Below are positions 18,124 through 27,363 of a stretch of 64,000 bases of DNA, in pieces; the stretch's first letter is position 1, and each line of letters starts with the position of its first letter. Under the pieces are notes generated by a model. That model did no database searches, had not been told where the DNA came from, and was given only the letters and a program-made list of their open reading frames with translations. The DNA comes from Vibrio aerogenes (GTDB lineage: Bacteria; Pseudomonadota; Gammaproteobacteria; Enterobacterales; Vibrionaceae). Where the stretch lies: positions 620,001 through 684,000 of the forward strand of contig NZ_AP024861.1 of the NCBI RefSeq assembly GCF_024346755.1, given 5' to 3'. Position numbers and translations under genes: made by a program.

Positions 18124-18137
18124 GGCAATTGTGTCTT

Positions 18138-18168
18138 GAGAATCCCCTTTCGAGATGCGGGGATTCTC
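18138..18168 (-). other. Strong hairpin between metK stop and sprT start
   Basis: Perfect 10 bp arms GAGAATCCCC (18138-18147) and GGGGATTCTC (18159-18168) enclose 11 bases. On the leftward transcript it lies 12 bases after the metK stop and just before sprT. No T run follows, so it may stabilise the metK mRNA or be a processing site rather than a terminator. Confidence 0.6.
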
Positions 18169-18180
18169 TGGCAAAACTGA

Positions 18181-19332
18181 TTACAGACCTGCAAACTCAC
18201 GCAACAGTTCAACTTTATCTGTCGCTTCCCACGGGAATTCATTCCGGCCAAAGTGACCATAAGCTGCTGTTTTCTGGTAGATAGGCTGTAACAGATTCAG
18301 CATTTCCTGTAACCCGTATGGGCGAAGGTCGAAGTGCTGACGAACTGCATTGACAATTACATCCTGAGTGACTTTCTCAGTCCCGAATGTTTCCACCATA
18401 ATTGAGGTTGGATCGGCAACGCCGATGGCATAAGACAACTGAATTTCACAGCGATCTGCCAGACCTGCTGCAACAATATTTTTGGCAACATAGCGGGCAG
18501 CGTAAGCTGCTGAACGGTCAACCTTTGATGGATCTTTACCTGAGAATGCGCCGCCGCCATGACGGGCTGCACCGCCGTATGTATCAACGATGATTTTCCG
18601 GCCGGTTAAGCCACAATCGCCCATTGGACCACCGATCACAAAACGTCCGGTCGGGTTAATAAAGAATTTGGTCTCTTTGCTCAGCCACTCTGCTGGTAAA
18701 ACGGGTTTGATGATTTCATCCATCACCGCTTCTCTGAGATCTTCAGTTGAGATAGATTCACTGTGTTGTGTTGAAAGAACCACGGCATCAATCCCAACGA
18801 TTTTGCCCTGATCGTACTGAAAGGTGACCTGAGATTTTGCGTCAGGGCGTAGCCATGGGAGAGTACCGTTTTTACGGACTTCTGACTGACGTTGTACCAG
18901 TCGGTGTGCGTAAGTGACGGGAGCAGGCATTAATACATCAGTTTCGTTGGTTGCATAACCAAACATAATGCCCTGATCGCCGGCACCTTGCTCTTTCGGA
19001 TCTGATTTATCAACACCCTGATTGATATCTGGTGACTGTTTTCCGATTGTGTTCAGTACAGCACAGGAGTTCGCATCAAAGCCCATATCTGAGTGAGTAT
19101 AACCAATATCACGCACCGTGTTACGGGTTAACTCTTCAATATCAACCCAGGCTGAAGTTGTGATTTCTCCTCCAACCATGACCATGCCTGTTTTGACATA
19201 AGTTTCACAAGCGACACGAGCCTTAGGATCTTGCTTTAAAATTGCGTCAAGTACAGCATCAGAGATCTGGTCTGCAATTTTGTCCGGATGTCCTTCTGAG
19301 ACTGATTCAGAAGTAAACAGGTGTTTTGTCAT
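18181..19332 (-). CDS. metK: S-adenosylmethionine synthetase
   Basis: MetK makes SAM from methionine and ATP. The 383-residue protein has all family signatures: [20 protein letters not shown] at the N-terminus, [12 protein letters not shown] in the middle and [19 protein letters not shown] toward the C-terminus. The length is normal. It is read away from tkt; the upstream gap carries MetJ-box-like repeats, so repression by MetJ with SAM is likely. Confidence 0.98.
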   Translation of the reverse strand: MTKHLFTSESVSEGHPDKIADQISDAVLDAILKQDPKARVACETYVKTGMVMVGGEITTSAWVDIEELTRNTVRDIGYTHSDMGFDANSCAVLNTIGKQSPDINQGVDKSDPKEQGAGDQGIMFGYATNETDVLMPAPVTYAHRLVQRQSEVRKNGTLPWLRPDAKSQVTFQYDQGKIVGIDAVVLSTQHSESISTEDLREAVMDEIIKPVLPAEWLSKETKFFINPTGRFVIGGPMGDCGLTGRKIIVDTYGGAARHGGGAFSGKDPSKVDRSAAYAARYVAKNIVAAGLADRCEIQLSYAIGVADPTSIMVETFGTEKVTQDVIVNAVRQHFDLRPYGLQEMLNLLQPIYQKTAAYGHFGRNEFPWEATDKVELLREFAGL

Positions 19333-19468
19333 GAGAACCCCACTTAGGTTGTGAGCAAACTTGCTTTACTCAAATATTTACACGAACTCATCCCCCTGCT
19401 ATGCACTCAAGCTGTTACAGCCTTTCACTTACAAGATCGTTTTGAATTATCATTCTCAGGGGACAGAA

Positions 19469-19492
19469 AGATGTTTTAACATCTAGACGTCT
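19469..19492. promoter_or_regulatory. MetJ operator: three tandem met boxes upstream of metK
   Basis: Three adjoining 8-mers compare with the met box AGACGTCT: AGATGTTT (6 of 8), TAACATCT (5 of 8) and AGACGTCT (8 of 8). Tandem spacing of exactly eight bases is what the MetJ repressor requires. It lies about 140-160 bp upstream of metK, a gene of the MetJ regulon in enterics. Regulation is inferred. Confidence 0.7.
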
Positions 19493-19638
19493 ATTCTATG
19501 GAGTGAGATTTTAAATACAAGCTATTTTTGATATGAAGATGTTCAACTATTTGCTTAATCAAGAGACGTCCGCTTGGTGATTCATGAGCGTGATAGTTAA
19601 ATCGGCGGTTTGAGCCATTCTTTTCCGGAGGAAATCGT

Positions 19639-19667
19639 TTGCACAGTTTGTAGGGCTTTGCGACAAT
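19639..19667 (+). promoter_or_regulatory. Possible sigma-70 promoter for tkt
   Basis: TTGCAC (19639-19644) and GACAAT (19662-19667) are separated by 17 bases, giving a plausible -35/-10 pair about 48 bp upstream of the tkt ATG. Confidence 0.4.
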
Positions 19668-19714
19668 ACAGCGCGTTTTAATTTTGATTTTGCTTTACGA
19701 CATTAGGAGCTGAC

Positions 19715-21712
19715 ATGTCTTCCCACAAACGTCTTGCTAATGCAATTCGTGCACTGAGCATGGATGGTGTTCAACAGGCTAATTCCGGCCACCCTGGTGC
19801 CCCAATGGGGATGGCGGATATTGCAGAAGTGCTCTGGCGCTCTCACCTCAATCATAACCCGCAAAACCCCGACTGGGCTGACCGTGACCGGTTTGTTTTA
19901 TCCAATGGTCATGGCTCTATGTTGATTTATTCATTGCTGCATCTGACGGGGTATGATCTGCCAATTGAAGAGCTGAAAAACTTCCGTCAGCTTCACTCAA
20001 AAACACCGGGTCACCCGGAATATGGTTACACCGCGGGTGTTGAAACCACCACAGGTCCGCTGGGTCAGGGCATTACCAATGCGGTTGGGATGGCACTGGC
20101 TGAGAAATCACTGGCTGCGCAGTTTAACCGTGAAAACCACGACATTGTTGACCACTACACCTACGCTTTCTTAGGTGATGGCTGTCTGATGGAAGGGATT
20201 TCTCATGAAGCCTGCTCGCTGGCGGGAACCCTTGGACTGGGCAAACTGATCGCATTCTGGGATGACAATGGTATTTCGATTGATGGTCATGTCGAAGGCT
20301 GGTTCAGCGACGATACACCCAAACGGTTTGAAGCCTACGGCTGGCATGTCATCCCGGCGGTTGACGGCCACGACCCGGAAGCGATTGATGCCGCAATTCA
20401 GGCCGCAAAAGCGGAAACAGGGCGCCCAACCCTGATCTGTGCGAAAACAATTATTGGCTTCGGCTCGCCGAATAAATCCGGCTCTCATGATTGTCATGGT
20501 GCACCGCTGGGCCATGATGAAGTCGCAGCAGCCCGTGAATTCCTTGGCTGGGAACATGGTCCGTTTGATATTCCTGCCGATGTGTATGAAGCATGGGATG
20601 CGAAAGCAAGCGGTGCAGCCAAAGAATCAGCCTGGCAGGAAAAACTGGCCGCTTATGAAGCCGCACATCCGGAGCTGGCGGCTGAATTCAAGCGCCGGGT
20701 CAGCGGTGAACTGCCTGCTGAGTGGGAAGAGAAAGCCAGCGCAATCATTGCAGATTTGCAGGCGAATCCAGCCAATATCGCATCACGTAAAGCATCTCAG
20801 AATGCACTGGAAGCCTTCGGCAAACTGCTGCCTGAATTGATGGGTGGTTCAGCGGATTTGGCACCATCAAATCTGACCATGTGGTCAGGTTCGAAATCAC
20901 TGACGGCTGACGATGCATCCGGGAACTACATTCATTACGGTGTGCGTGAATTTGGCATGACGGCAATCATCAACGGGATTGCGCTGCATGGTGGTTTCAT
21001 TCCTTATGGCGCCACTTTTCTGATGTTTATGGAATACGCCCGCAATGCGATGCGGATGGCTGCACTGATGAAAGTGCAAAACATTCAGGTTTATACCCAT
21101 GACTCTATTGGTCTGGGTGAAGATGGCCCGACGCACCAGCCGGTTGAACAAATCGCTTCGCTGCGTTTAACACCGAATATGAGTACATGGCGTCCGTGTG
21201 ATCAGGTGGAATCTGCGATGGCATGGAAACTGGCGATTGAGCGTCAGGACGGTCCGACGTCACTGATTTTCTCGCGTCAGAATCTGGCTCAGCAAGCGCG
21301 GACAGCGGCACAGGTGGCTGATATCGCCAAAGGGGGTTATATCCTGAAAGACTGTGCGGGTACACCGGAACTGATCCTGATTGCGACTGGCTCTGAAGTG
21401 GAGCTGGCAGTTCAGGCTGCGGCTGTATTAACAGAAGAAGGCAAGCAGGTGCGTGTGGTTTCAATGCCGGCCACTGACGTGTTCGACAAACAGGATGCGG
21501 CGTATCGTGAATCCGTTCTGCCTTCGGCAGTGACAGCCCGTGTAGCAATTGAAGCAGGTATAGCGGACTACTGGTATAAGTATACCGGTCTGAACGGTCA
21601 GGTGATTGGTATGCACAGCTTCGGTGAATCAGCGCCGGCTGGCGAGCTGTTCAAGCTGTTTGGCTTTACGGTTGACAATGTGGTTGAGGTGGCGAAGTCT
21701 GTCCTTGGCTAA
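19715..21712 (+). CDS. tkt: Transketolase
   Basis: Transketolase moves two-carbon units between sugar phosphates in the non-oxidative pentose phosphate pathway and supplies erythrose 4-phosphate. The 665-residue protein has the N-terminal [13 protein letters not shown], the thiamine diphosphate motif [13 protein letters not shown] (near residue 155) with the trailing NN-like end [10 protein letters not shown], the pyrimidine-binding domain ([20 protein letters not shown]) and the [10 protein letters not shown] catalytic loop. A good ribosome site TAGGAG precedes the ATG. A strong terminator follows, so it is probably transcribed alone. Confidence 0.98.
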   Translation: MSSHKRLANAIRALSMDGVQQANSGHPGAPMGMADIAEVLWRSHLNHNPQNPDWADRDRFVLSNGHGSMLIYSLLHLTGYDLPIEELKNFRQLHSKTPGHPEYGYTAGVETTTGPLGQGITNAVGMALAEKSLAAQFNRENHDIVDHYTYAFLGDGCLMEGISHEACSLAGTLGLGKLIAFWDDNGISIDGHVEGWFSDDTPKRFEAYGWHVIPAVDGHDPEAIDAAIQAAKAETGRPTLICAKTIIGFGSPNKSGSHDCHGAPLGHDEVAAAREFLGWEHGPFDIPADVYEAWDAKASGAAKESAWQEKLAAYEAAHPELAAEFKRRVSGELPAEWEEKASAIIADLQANPANIASRKASQNALEAFGKLLPELMGGSADLAPSNLTMWSGSKSLTADDASGNYIHYGVREFGMTAIINGIALHGGFIPYGATFLMFMEYARNAMRMAALMKVQNIQVYTHDSIGLGEDGPTHQPVEQIASLRLTPNMSTWRPCDQVESAMAWKLAIERQDGPTSLIFSRQNLAQQARTAAQVADIAKGGYILKDCAGTPELILIATGSEVELAVQAAAVLTEEGKQVRVVSMPATDVFDKQDAAYRESVLPSAVTARVAIEAGIADYWYKYTGLNGQVIGMHSFGESAPAGELFKLFGFTVDNVVEVAKSVLG

Positions 21713-21737
21713 GCGTCGGATTGACTGATTTGACTTT

Positions 21738-21770
21738 AACCGGGCTGAGATATCTCAGCCCGGTTTTTTT
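21738..21770 (+). terminator. Rho-independent terminator of tkt
   Basis: A perfect 28-base palindrome (21738-21765; arms begin AACCGGGCTGAGAT) is followed by a run of T to 21770. Its end overlaps the stop codon of the convergent membrane-protein gene. Confidence 0.93.
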
Positions 21771-23544
21771 ATCCATCGGGTAAATTGATTTTATACAGCT
21801 TTAATCCGGATTTTCCCTGAGCTGATAGTGACAGCCATGCTGGTGCTGAATCTTGGTCAAGCCGGTTGATGAGTGAAGTTTCGTCTGATTGCTGTTTCAG
21901 CAAGTTACTGGCATTGTCATTTCCAATCAAGATGTAGTTAAAGTGATTTTCTTGCAGTAAGTGTTGATACACTGATTCTTTTTTCTCCACCAGAATCTGA
22001 ATCGCAAGCGTATTTCCATTGATATTCCGGTGATAGGGAGCGGAAATAACGGCATTGTCGGTCAAAGTCAGAATAGGTGTACCTAATTCAACGGGTGCAA
22101 GAATTTTTTGCCGGGAAATCTGATGCTGTTTTAAAAAACGGACCACTTCAGGTTTATAGTTCTCTTTTGTCATCGTCAGTGTGATTTCCGGATGGAGCTG
22201 CTGGTTGAGTAAAAAAGCGCTTATCGTCATGCTGGCTGGCATACAAACTAATGCGATGATCATGCCTGCAAGCCCGGAAGGGATTTTTCTGATATACCTG
22301 ACGACAAAGAAAGCCTGAAATGGCGCTGCGATAATAAAAATCAGAAAAACAGTTCTGGCTTGCCAGAAAAATGCCGGAATAATGAGTAGCAGCATCACAA
22401 GGTAAAGTTGTTTCAGCCTCTCATTGTGCCTGATGAAGAAAATCGAAAGTAAAGCAGGAATGATACTCAACAGATAGTTATGCTGACCGAATACGCCTTC
22501 TCTGTTGATGTATTCAATGATTGAAATGACTTCGGTCACTTTTGACAGCCAGAATTGATTGAGTAACGCCGGATACTGATAGTAAACCCCCGGAAATATT
22601 TCAGGTGTAAAAATCAGGATGGGGATGACGCTGATTGTGCCAATCAATACGTATTTGATGAGGCGGTTGACCGGTTGCCGGAAACCAACAGACAGCTGGC
22701 AGAATAGTGTGCCACACAGCAGGCAGAGCAGGTAAGGCCATGAGAGTGCGTCAATCTGTTTTTCTGTGAACTCAGCTATTGGGCGGTTTAGCAAACAGAA
22801 GATGAATGAAAATGCGAATGCGCTGAGACATAACGTCCGGCAGAAGCAGAGAAACCGTAAAGAGTGTGTATAGCCTCTGATGGTGAGGTATAAAAGTAAC
22901 AGTCCGAAAAATATCAGATTTTCCAGACCAGTCCAGAAAGACAGAGCCAGCAGTAACCCACAAACAACAGAAGCACGGGTTGATTTACTGTCATGACGGT
23001 TCAGAGGCAGTAAGGCAATAAACCAGGCTGCGAGTAAGAGCTGGATATTATGGTGATCGATGGAACCGGGTAAGAATTTACCGATCAGGTGCGTACTTAA
23101 TAAGTAAAAACAGGCCAGAACAACATAGTCATCTCCCATAATCCGTGACGTCAGTTTTGCCACGGCAATGGTGGTACCAAACAGATATAACCCCGGAACA
23201 GCGATCATTGCAATTGCATATGATGTTTCAGGTGTTGTAAAAGGTTTGATGATGAGTGAAATAAGCGCTAATGGAATATCTGGCAACCTTGACCAGTGAA
23301 TCAGAACCCCATCCTGGGGATTCAACCTTGAAAGTGGCTGTAAGTACCACTCTCCCTGTTCAATCCATTGTGTGAATTGAAAATACCTCATGAAGTTATC
23401 GTTATCGTAGAGGTTCATGGCAAAGACATCAGCGGAAGAAGAAAAGATAAAAAACAGGTAGAAAACCAGATTGATCAATAAAACAAAAAGCAGCTTGTGG
23501 GTAAATGATGTTTTGGTCCGGTGGTGCTGGTTAGTTATCATCAC
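21769..23544 (-). CDS. Polytopic membrane protein, putative GT-C-like glycosyltransferase
   Basis: The 591-residue protein has about ten hydrophobic helices, then a C-terminal soluble domain of ~130 residues. After the first helix comes an acidic motif YDNDNFMRY (Asp47, Asp49), followed by RLNPQDGVLIHWSRLPD and PGSIDHHNIQLLL. An acidic motif in the first external loop of a many-helix protein, plus a soluble tail, is the layout of GT-C glycosyltransferases that use lipid-linked sugars (for example the oligosaccharyltransferase STT3). Substrate and partner are unknown. It lies alone between tkt and epd, which suggests an accessory insertion. Two ATGs begin the frame (MMITNQ). Confidence 0.7.
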   Translation of the reverse strand: MMITNQHHRTKTSFTHKLLFVLLINLVFYLFFIFSSSADVFAMNLYDNDNFMRYFQFTQWIEQGEWYLQPLSRLNPQDGVLIHWSRLPDIPLALISLIIKPFTTPETSYAIAMIAVPGLYLFGTTIAVAKLTSRIMGDDYVVLACFYLLSTHLIGKFLPGSIDHHNIQLLLAAWFIALLPLNRHDSKSTRASVVCGLLLALSFWTGLENLIFFGLLLLYLTIRGYTHSLRFLCFCRTLCLSAFAFSFIFCLLNRPIAEFTEKQIDALSWPYLLCLLCGTLFCQLSVGFRQPVNRLIKYVLIGTISVIPILIFTPEIFPGVYYQYPALLNQFWLSKVTEVISIIEYINREGVFGQHNYLLSIIPALLSIFFIRHNERLKQLYLVMLLLIIPAFFWQARTVFLIFIIAAPFQAFFVVRYIRKIPSGLAGMIIALVCMPASMTISAFLLNQQLHPEITLTMTKENYKPEVVRFLKQHQISRQKILAPVELGTPILTLTDNAVISAPYHRNINGNTLAIQILVEKKESVYQHLLQENHFNYILIGNDNASNLLKQQSDETSLINRLDQDSAPAWLSLSAQGKSGLKLYKINLPDG

Positions 23545-23640
23545 TTCACTTTTGAGTTATGGTCAGGGACTTCTCTGAATTTCAGGGTGAACAATTGTTT
23601 GTAAAAAGAGTAGAATGAATCCGGTCTTATTTAGCTTAGT

Positions 23641-23661
23641 CAGCATATTGAAGATATGCTG
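23641..23661. repeat. Short inverted repeat upstream of epd
   Basis: Perfect 8 bp arms CAGCATAT (23641-23648) and ATATGCTG (23654-23661) flank five bases and are followed by GCGTTATTTTT. It lies 50 bp before the epd ATG and may be an operator or an attenuator-like hairpin. Confidence 0.45.
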
Positions 23662-23710
23662 CGTTATTTTTCAGGAATCTTTTAACTGACATTGGATGTA
23701 ACTCAGAATT

Positions 23711-24739
23711 ATGCTCAGAATTGCGATTAACGGGTTTGGCCGGATTGGCAGAAACGTACTCAGAGCTCTGTATGAGAGTGGAAAGAGTCATCAAATTCAG
23801 GTTGTAGCGGTCAATGAATTAGCAAAACCCGATGCAATGGCACATTTACTTCAGTTTGACTCCAGCCACGGGCGGTTTTTTAAGCGGGTTAGCCACGATC
23901 AGGAACATCTCTACCTGCATCATGAAAATGGGGAGTTTGACTCTGTACGCATTCTTCACCTGCCGGAAATCAAATTGCTGCCCTGGCAGGATTTAGGGAT
24001 TGATATTGTGCTTGACTGCACAGGTGTATACGGCAGCCGGAGTGATGGTTTGGCGCATATTGAAGCCGGTGCCCGACAGGTTCTGTTTTCTCATCCGGGA
24101 GAAAGTGATATTGATAATACGATTATCTATGGCGTCAATCATGAAACTTTAATTCCCGAACACCGGATTGTTTCCGGTGGATCATGTACGACTAATTGTA
24201 TTGTCCCTGTGATTAAAGTGCTTGATGAAGCTTTTGGCATTGATTCCGGAACGATTACAACCATTCACTCATCGATGAATGACCAACAGGTCATTGATGC
24301 TTACCATACGGATTTACGTCGCACCCGTGCTGCAAGTCAATCGATTATTCCGGTAGATACAAAGCTGCACAAAGGGATTGAACGAATATTTCCTAAGTTT
24401 TCCGATAAGTTTGAAGCTATCTCTGTCAGAGTGCCGACGGTGAATGTAACAGCAATGGATTTGAGTGTGTCGGTGAATACAAATGTGACTGTTAATGACG
24501 TAAATCAAACCATAATTGATGCTTCTCAGTGTACATTACATAGCATTGTTGACTATACTGAAGCACCGCTCGTTTCCATCGATTTTAATCATGATGCGCA
24601 TAGTGCAATTGTTGATGGTTCACAAACCCGGGTGAGTAATGGGCGTTTGGTTAAAATGCTGGTTTGGTGTGATAACGAATGGGGTTTTGCCAACCGTATG
24701 CTGGATACAGCTATGGCGATGTATGCGTTGAAACCGTGA
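23711..24739 (+). CDS. epd: D-erythrose-4-phosphate dehydrogenase
   Basis: Epd oxidises erythrose 4-phosphate to 4-phosphoerythronate, the first step of the longer vitamin B6 pathway. The 342-residue protein is a GAPDH homologue: [15 protein letters not shown] at the N-terminus and SGGSCTTNC with catalytic Cys159. Epd rather than GapA is indicated by [27 protein letters not shown] residues after the Rossmann fold, the GGSCTTN form of the active site, and the position before pgk and fbaA. A weak hairpin separates it from pgk. Confidence 0.93.
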   Translation: MLRIAINGFGRIGRNVLRALYESGKSHQIQVVAVNELAKPDAMAHLLQFDSSHGRFFKRVSHDQEHLYLHHENGEFDSVRILHLPEIKLLPWQDLGIDIVLDCTGVYGSRSDGLAHIEAGARQVLFSHPGESDIDNTIIYGVNHETLIPEHRIVSGGSCTTNCIVPVIKVLDEAFGIDSGTITTIHSSMNDQQVIDAYHTDLRRTRAASQSIIPVDTKLHKGIERIFPKFSDKFEAISVRVPTVNVTAMDLSVSVNTNVTVNDVNQTIIDASQCTLHSIVDYTEAPLVSIDFNHDAHSAIVDGSQTRVSNGRLVKMLVWCDNEWGFANRMLDTAMAMYALKP

Positions 24740-24828
24740 TATGACGCGGTAGAATAGCTATTTATTTTTCAGAATGAAATAAATAAGATAATTCCCGGAA
24801 AAAGAAGCCCTTGAGGTAGAATTATGTG

Positions 24829-24854
24829 AGCTCGGCAGGGGAGCGGAGCTTTTT
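24829..24854 (+). terminator. Weak hairpin between epd and pgk
   Basis: AGCTC (24829-24833) pairs with GAGCT (24846-24850), followed by four T. The short stem suggests only partial termination or an RNA processing site in front of pgk, which is expressed more strongly to judge by its codon use. Confidence 0.35.
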
Positions 24855-24896
24855 AATATTTTTCAATTTTAATATTACAATTTGAGAGGACTGAAT

Positions 24897-26060
24897 ATGT
24901 CTGTAATCAAGATGACGGACTTGGATCTGGCTGGTAAACGGGTATTTATCCGTGCTGACCTTAATGTACCTGTAAAAGATGGAAAAGTAACTTCTGATGC
25001 CCGTATTCTTGCATCACTGCCTACCATCAAGCATTGCCTTGAAGCGGGTGCAAAAGTTATGGTGACTTCTCACCTGGGACGCCCGACTGAAGGCGAGTAT
25101 GCAGAAGAGTTCTCTCTACAGCCTGTTGTCAACTACCTGAATGATGCGCTGGATTGTGACGTTAAACTTGCAAAAGATTATTTAAATGGTCTTGAACTGA
25201 ATGCTGGTGAACTGGTTGTTCTGGAAAATGTCCGCTTTAACAAAGGCGAGAAAAAGAACGAAGAACAGCTTTCTAAAAAATATGCAGCACTGTGCGATAT
25301 TTTTGTGATGGATGCATTCGGAACAGCTCACCGGGCTCAGGCTTCAACACATGGCGTTGGTATGAATGCCCCTGTTGCTTGTGCCGGACCTCTTCTGGCA
25401 AACGAACTTGATGCACTTGGTAAAGCGATGGATAAACCTGCACGCCCTATGGTTGCTATCGTTGGTGGTTCAAAAGTTTCCACGAAGCTGACCGTTTTGG
25501 AGTCATTATCTAAAATTGCTGACCAGCTTGTTGTTGGTGGCGGTATCGCAAATACATTTATTGCGGCTGCCGGCCATAATGTTGGTAAATCACTGTATGA
25601 AGCTGATCTGGTTGATACAGCGAAAAAACTGATGGACGAGTGTGCAATTCCTGTAGCAACAGACGTGGCCTGTGCAAAAGCATTTGATGAAAATGCAGAA
25701 GCTGAAATCAAAAATGTCAGTGAAGTTGCTGATGATGACATGATTTTTGATCTGGGTCCTGACTCAACTGCAGCACTTGCTGACATTCTGAAAAATGCAA
25801 AAACAATTCTTTGGAATGGTCCTGTTGGTGTCTTTGAGTTTAAAAACTTTGAAGCGGGTACAAAAGGTATTTCTGAAGCCATTGCTGCATCAGAAGGTTT
25901 CTCTGTTGCTGGTGGTGGTGATACGCTTGCTGCAATTGATAAGTTCGGTATCAAAGCAGATGTCTCTTATATCTCAACAGGTGGTGGTGCTTTCCTTGAA
26001 TTTGTTGAAGGTAAAGTGTTGCCTGCAGTTGAAATGCTGGAAGCTCGCGCTAAAGCATAA
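24897..26060 (+). CDS. pgk: Phosphoglycerate kinase
   Basis: Pgk converts 1,3-bisphosphoglycerate and ADP to 3-phosphoglycerate and ATP in glycolysis. The ATG at 24897 is chosen because GAGAGGA lies six bases upstream; it gives 387 residues. Motifs seen: [38 protein letters not shown] and the C-terminal ATP-binding [13 protein letters not shown] and [10 protein letters not shown]. Codon use is strongly biased to the preferred set, as in highly expressed genes. It lies between epd and fbaA, the standard order. Confidence 0.98.
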   Translation: MSVIKMTDLDLAGKRVFIRADLNVPVKDGKVTSDARILASLPTIKHCLEAGAKVMVTSHLGRPTEGEYAEEFSLQPVVNYLNDALDCDVKLAKDYLNGLELNAGELVVLENVRFNKGEKKNEEQLSKKYAALCDIFVMDAFGTAHRAQASTHGVGMNAPVACAGPLLANELDALGKAMDKPARPMVAIVGGSKVSTKLTVLESLSKIADQLVVGGGIANTFIAAAGHNVGKSLYEADLVDTAKKLMDECAIPVATDVACAKAFDENAEAEIKNVSEVADDDMIFDLGPDSTAALADILKNAKTILWNGPVGVFEFKNFEAGTKGISEAIAASEGFSVAGGGDTLAAIDKFGIKADVSYISTGGGAFLEFVEGKVLPAVEMLEARAKA

Positions 26061-26073
26061 CGGATGATGAAGA

Positions 26074-26100
26074 CGGGAGCTAAAAGCTCCCGCTCTTGTT
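26074..26100 (+). terminator. Hairpin between pgk and fbaA
   Basis: Perfect arms CGGGAGCT (26074-26081) and AGCTCCCG (26085-26092) leave a three-base loop, followed by CTCTTGTTT. It lies 14 bases after the pgk stop and is a weak terminator or RNA processing element. Confidence 0.5.
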
Positions 26101-26210
26101 TACTGCACACTGATATGAGTTTTGCTAAAATGTTAATCGTTGTTAGCAAATTCTCACAAAATTCACATTTATAATTCGTTCTTATAAAACGACTAAAATA
26201 GGGTTGAACC

Positions 26211-27287
26211 ATGTCTAAGGTCTTTGATTTCGTAAAACCAGGTGTTATATCTGGCGATGATGTTCAGAAAGTATTTGAAGTTGCAAAAGAAAATAACTTT
26301 GCACTTCCTGCTGTAAACTGTGTTGGTACAGACTCTGTCAATGCTGTACTTGAAGCGGCAGCAAAAGTTAAATCTCCGGTTATTGTTCAGTTCTCTAACG
26401 GCGGTGCAGCTTTCTTTGCTGGTAAAGGTGTGAAGATGGAAGGTCAGGGCGCTCAGATTCTGGGTGCAGTTGCTGGTGCTAAATTTGTTCACACTGTTGC
26501 GGAAGCTTACGGTGTGCCTGTCATCCTGCATACTGACCATGCTGCGAAAAAATTACTGCCATGGATTGACGGGCTGCTGGATGCCGGCGAAAAATTCTTT
26601 GCTGAAACGGGTAAACCTCTGTTCTCTTCTCACATGCTTGATTTGTCTGAAGAGTCTTTAGAAGAGAACGTTGAAACTTGTGCCAAATACCTTGAGCGTA
26701 TGGCCAAAATGAACATGACAATCGAGATTGAACTTGGTTGTACTGGTGGTGAAGAAGACGGTGTTGATAACTCTGACATGGATTCCTCTGAGTTGTATAC
26801 ATCACCTGAAGATGTTGCTTATGCTTATGAAAAACTGAATGCAGTGAGCCATCGTTTCACGATCGCTGCTTCATTTGGTAATGTTCATGGCGTTTACAAG
26901 CCAGGTAACGTTGTTCTGACGCCAACCATTTTGCGTGATTCTCAGGCTTATGTTTCAGAGAAATTCAATCTTCCTGCGAACTCTCTGAACTTCGTATTCC
27001 ACGGGGGTTCTGGCTCATCTGAAGCTGAAATTCAGGAATCAATTTCATACGGTGTGATAAAAATGAATATTGATACTGATACACAGTGGGCAACCTGGGA
27101 TGGTGTTCGTCAATACGAAGCCGATAACCATGATTACCTGCAAGGTCAGATTGGCAACCCAACGGGTGATGATGCGCCGAACAAAAAATACTATGACCCT
27201 CGCGTTTGGTTACGTGCTGGTCAGGCATCTATGGTTAAGCGTCTTGAAAAAGCATTTGCAGACCTGAATGCTGTTGATGTCCTTTAA
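26211..27287 (+). CDS. fbaA: Fructose-bisphosphate aldolase, class II
   Basis: FbaA splits fructose 1,6-bisphosphate into two triose phosphates using zinc. The 358-residue length and the sequence match the class IIA family: the zinc-binding ILHTDHAAKKLLPW, the active-site region IEIELGCTGGEEDGVDN, the glycine-rich FVFHGGSGSSEAEI and KMNIDTDTQWA. Codon use is highly biased, indicating heavy expression. A strong bidirectional terminator follows. Confidence 0.98.
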   Translation: MSKVFDFVKPGVISGDDVQKVFEVAKENNFALPAVNCVGTDSVNAVLEAAAKVKSPVIVQFSNGGAAFFAGKGVKMEGQGAQILGAVAGAKFVHTVAEAYGVPVILHTDHAAKKLLPWIDGLLDAGEKFFAETGKPLFSSHMLDLSEESLEENVETCAKYLERMAKMNMTIEIELGCTGGEEDGVDNSDMDSSELYTSPEDVAYAYEKLNAVSHRFTIAASFGNVHGVYKPGNVVLTPTILRDSQAYVSEKFNLPANSLNFVFHGGSGSSEAEIQESISYGVIKMNIDTDTQWATWDGVRQYEADNHDYLQGQIGNPTGDDAPNKKYYDPRVWLRAGQASMVKRLEKAFADLNAVDVL

Positions 27288-27307
27288 TCGGTGATATCTG
27301 ATTCGAT

Positions 27308-27338
27308 AAAAAAACCGCTCTTTGTGAGCGGTTTTTTT
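27308..27338. terminator. Bidirectional terminator between fbaA and serA
   Basis: ACCGCTC (27314-27320) pairs with GAGCGGT (27326-27332). A run of A precedes and a run of T follows, so it works for the convergent genes on both strands. Confidence 0.93.
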
Positions 27339-27363
27339 ATTGGAAAGCTTGCTACATCAGTCA

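Larger units (their letters stand above)
19333..19714. promoter_or_regulatory. Divergent metK / tkt promoter region
   Basis: The 382 bp gap holds both divergent promoters. On the metK side is an array of MetJ boxes (19469-19492) with a further lone box AGACGTCC at 19564-19571. On the tkt side a -35/-10 pair is visible (19639-19667) and the tkt ribosome site TAGGAG lies at 19704-19709. No coding sequence was seen. Confidence 0.6.

Noticed and set aside
25337..25954. 205-codon open frame antisense to pgk
   Set aside because: Low-complexity Ser/Ala/Pro-rich translation caused by pgk codon bias; no independent support.
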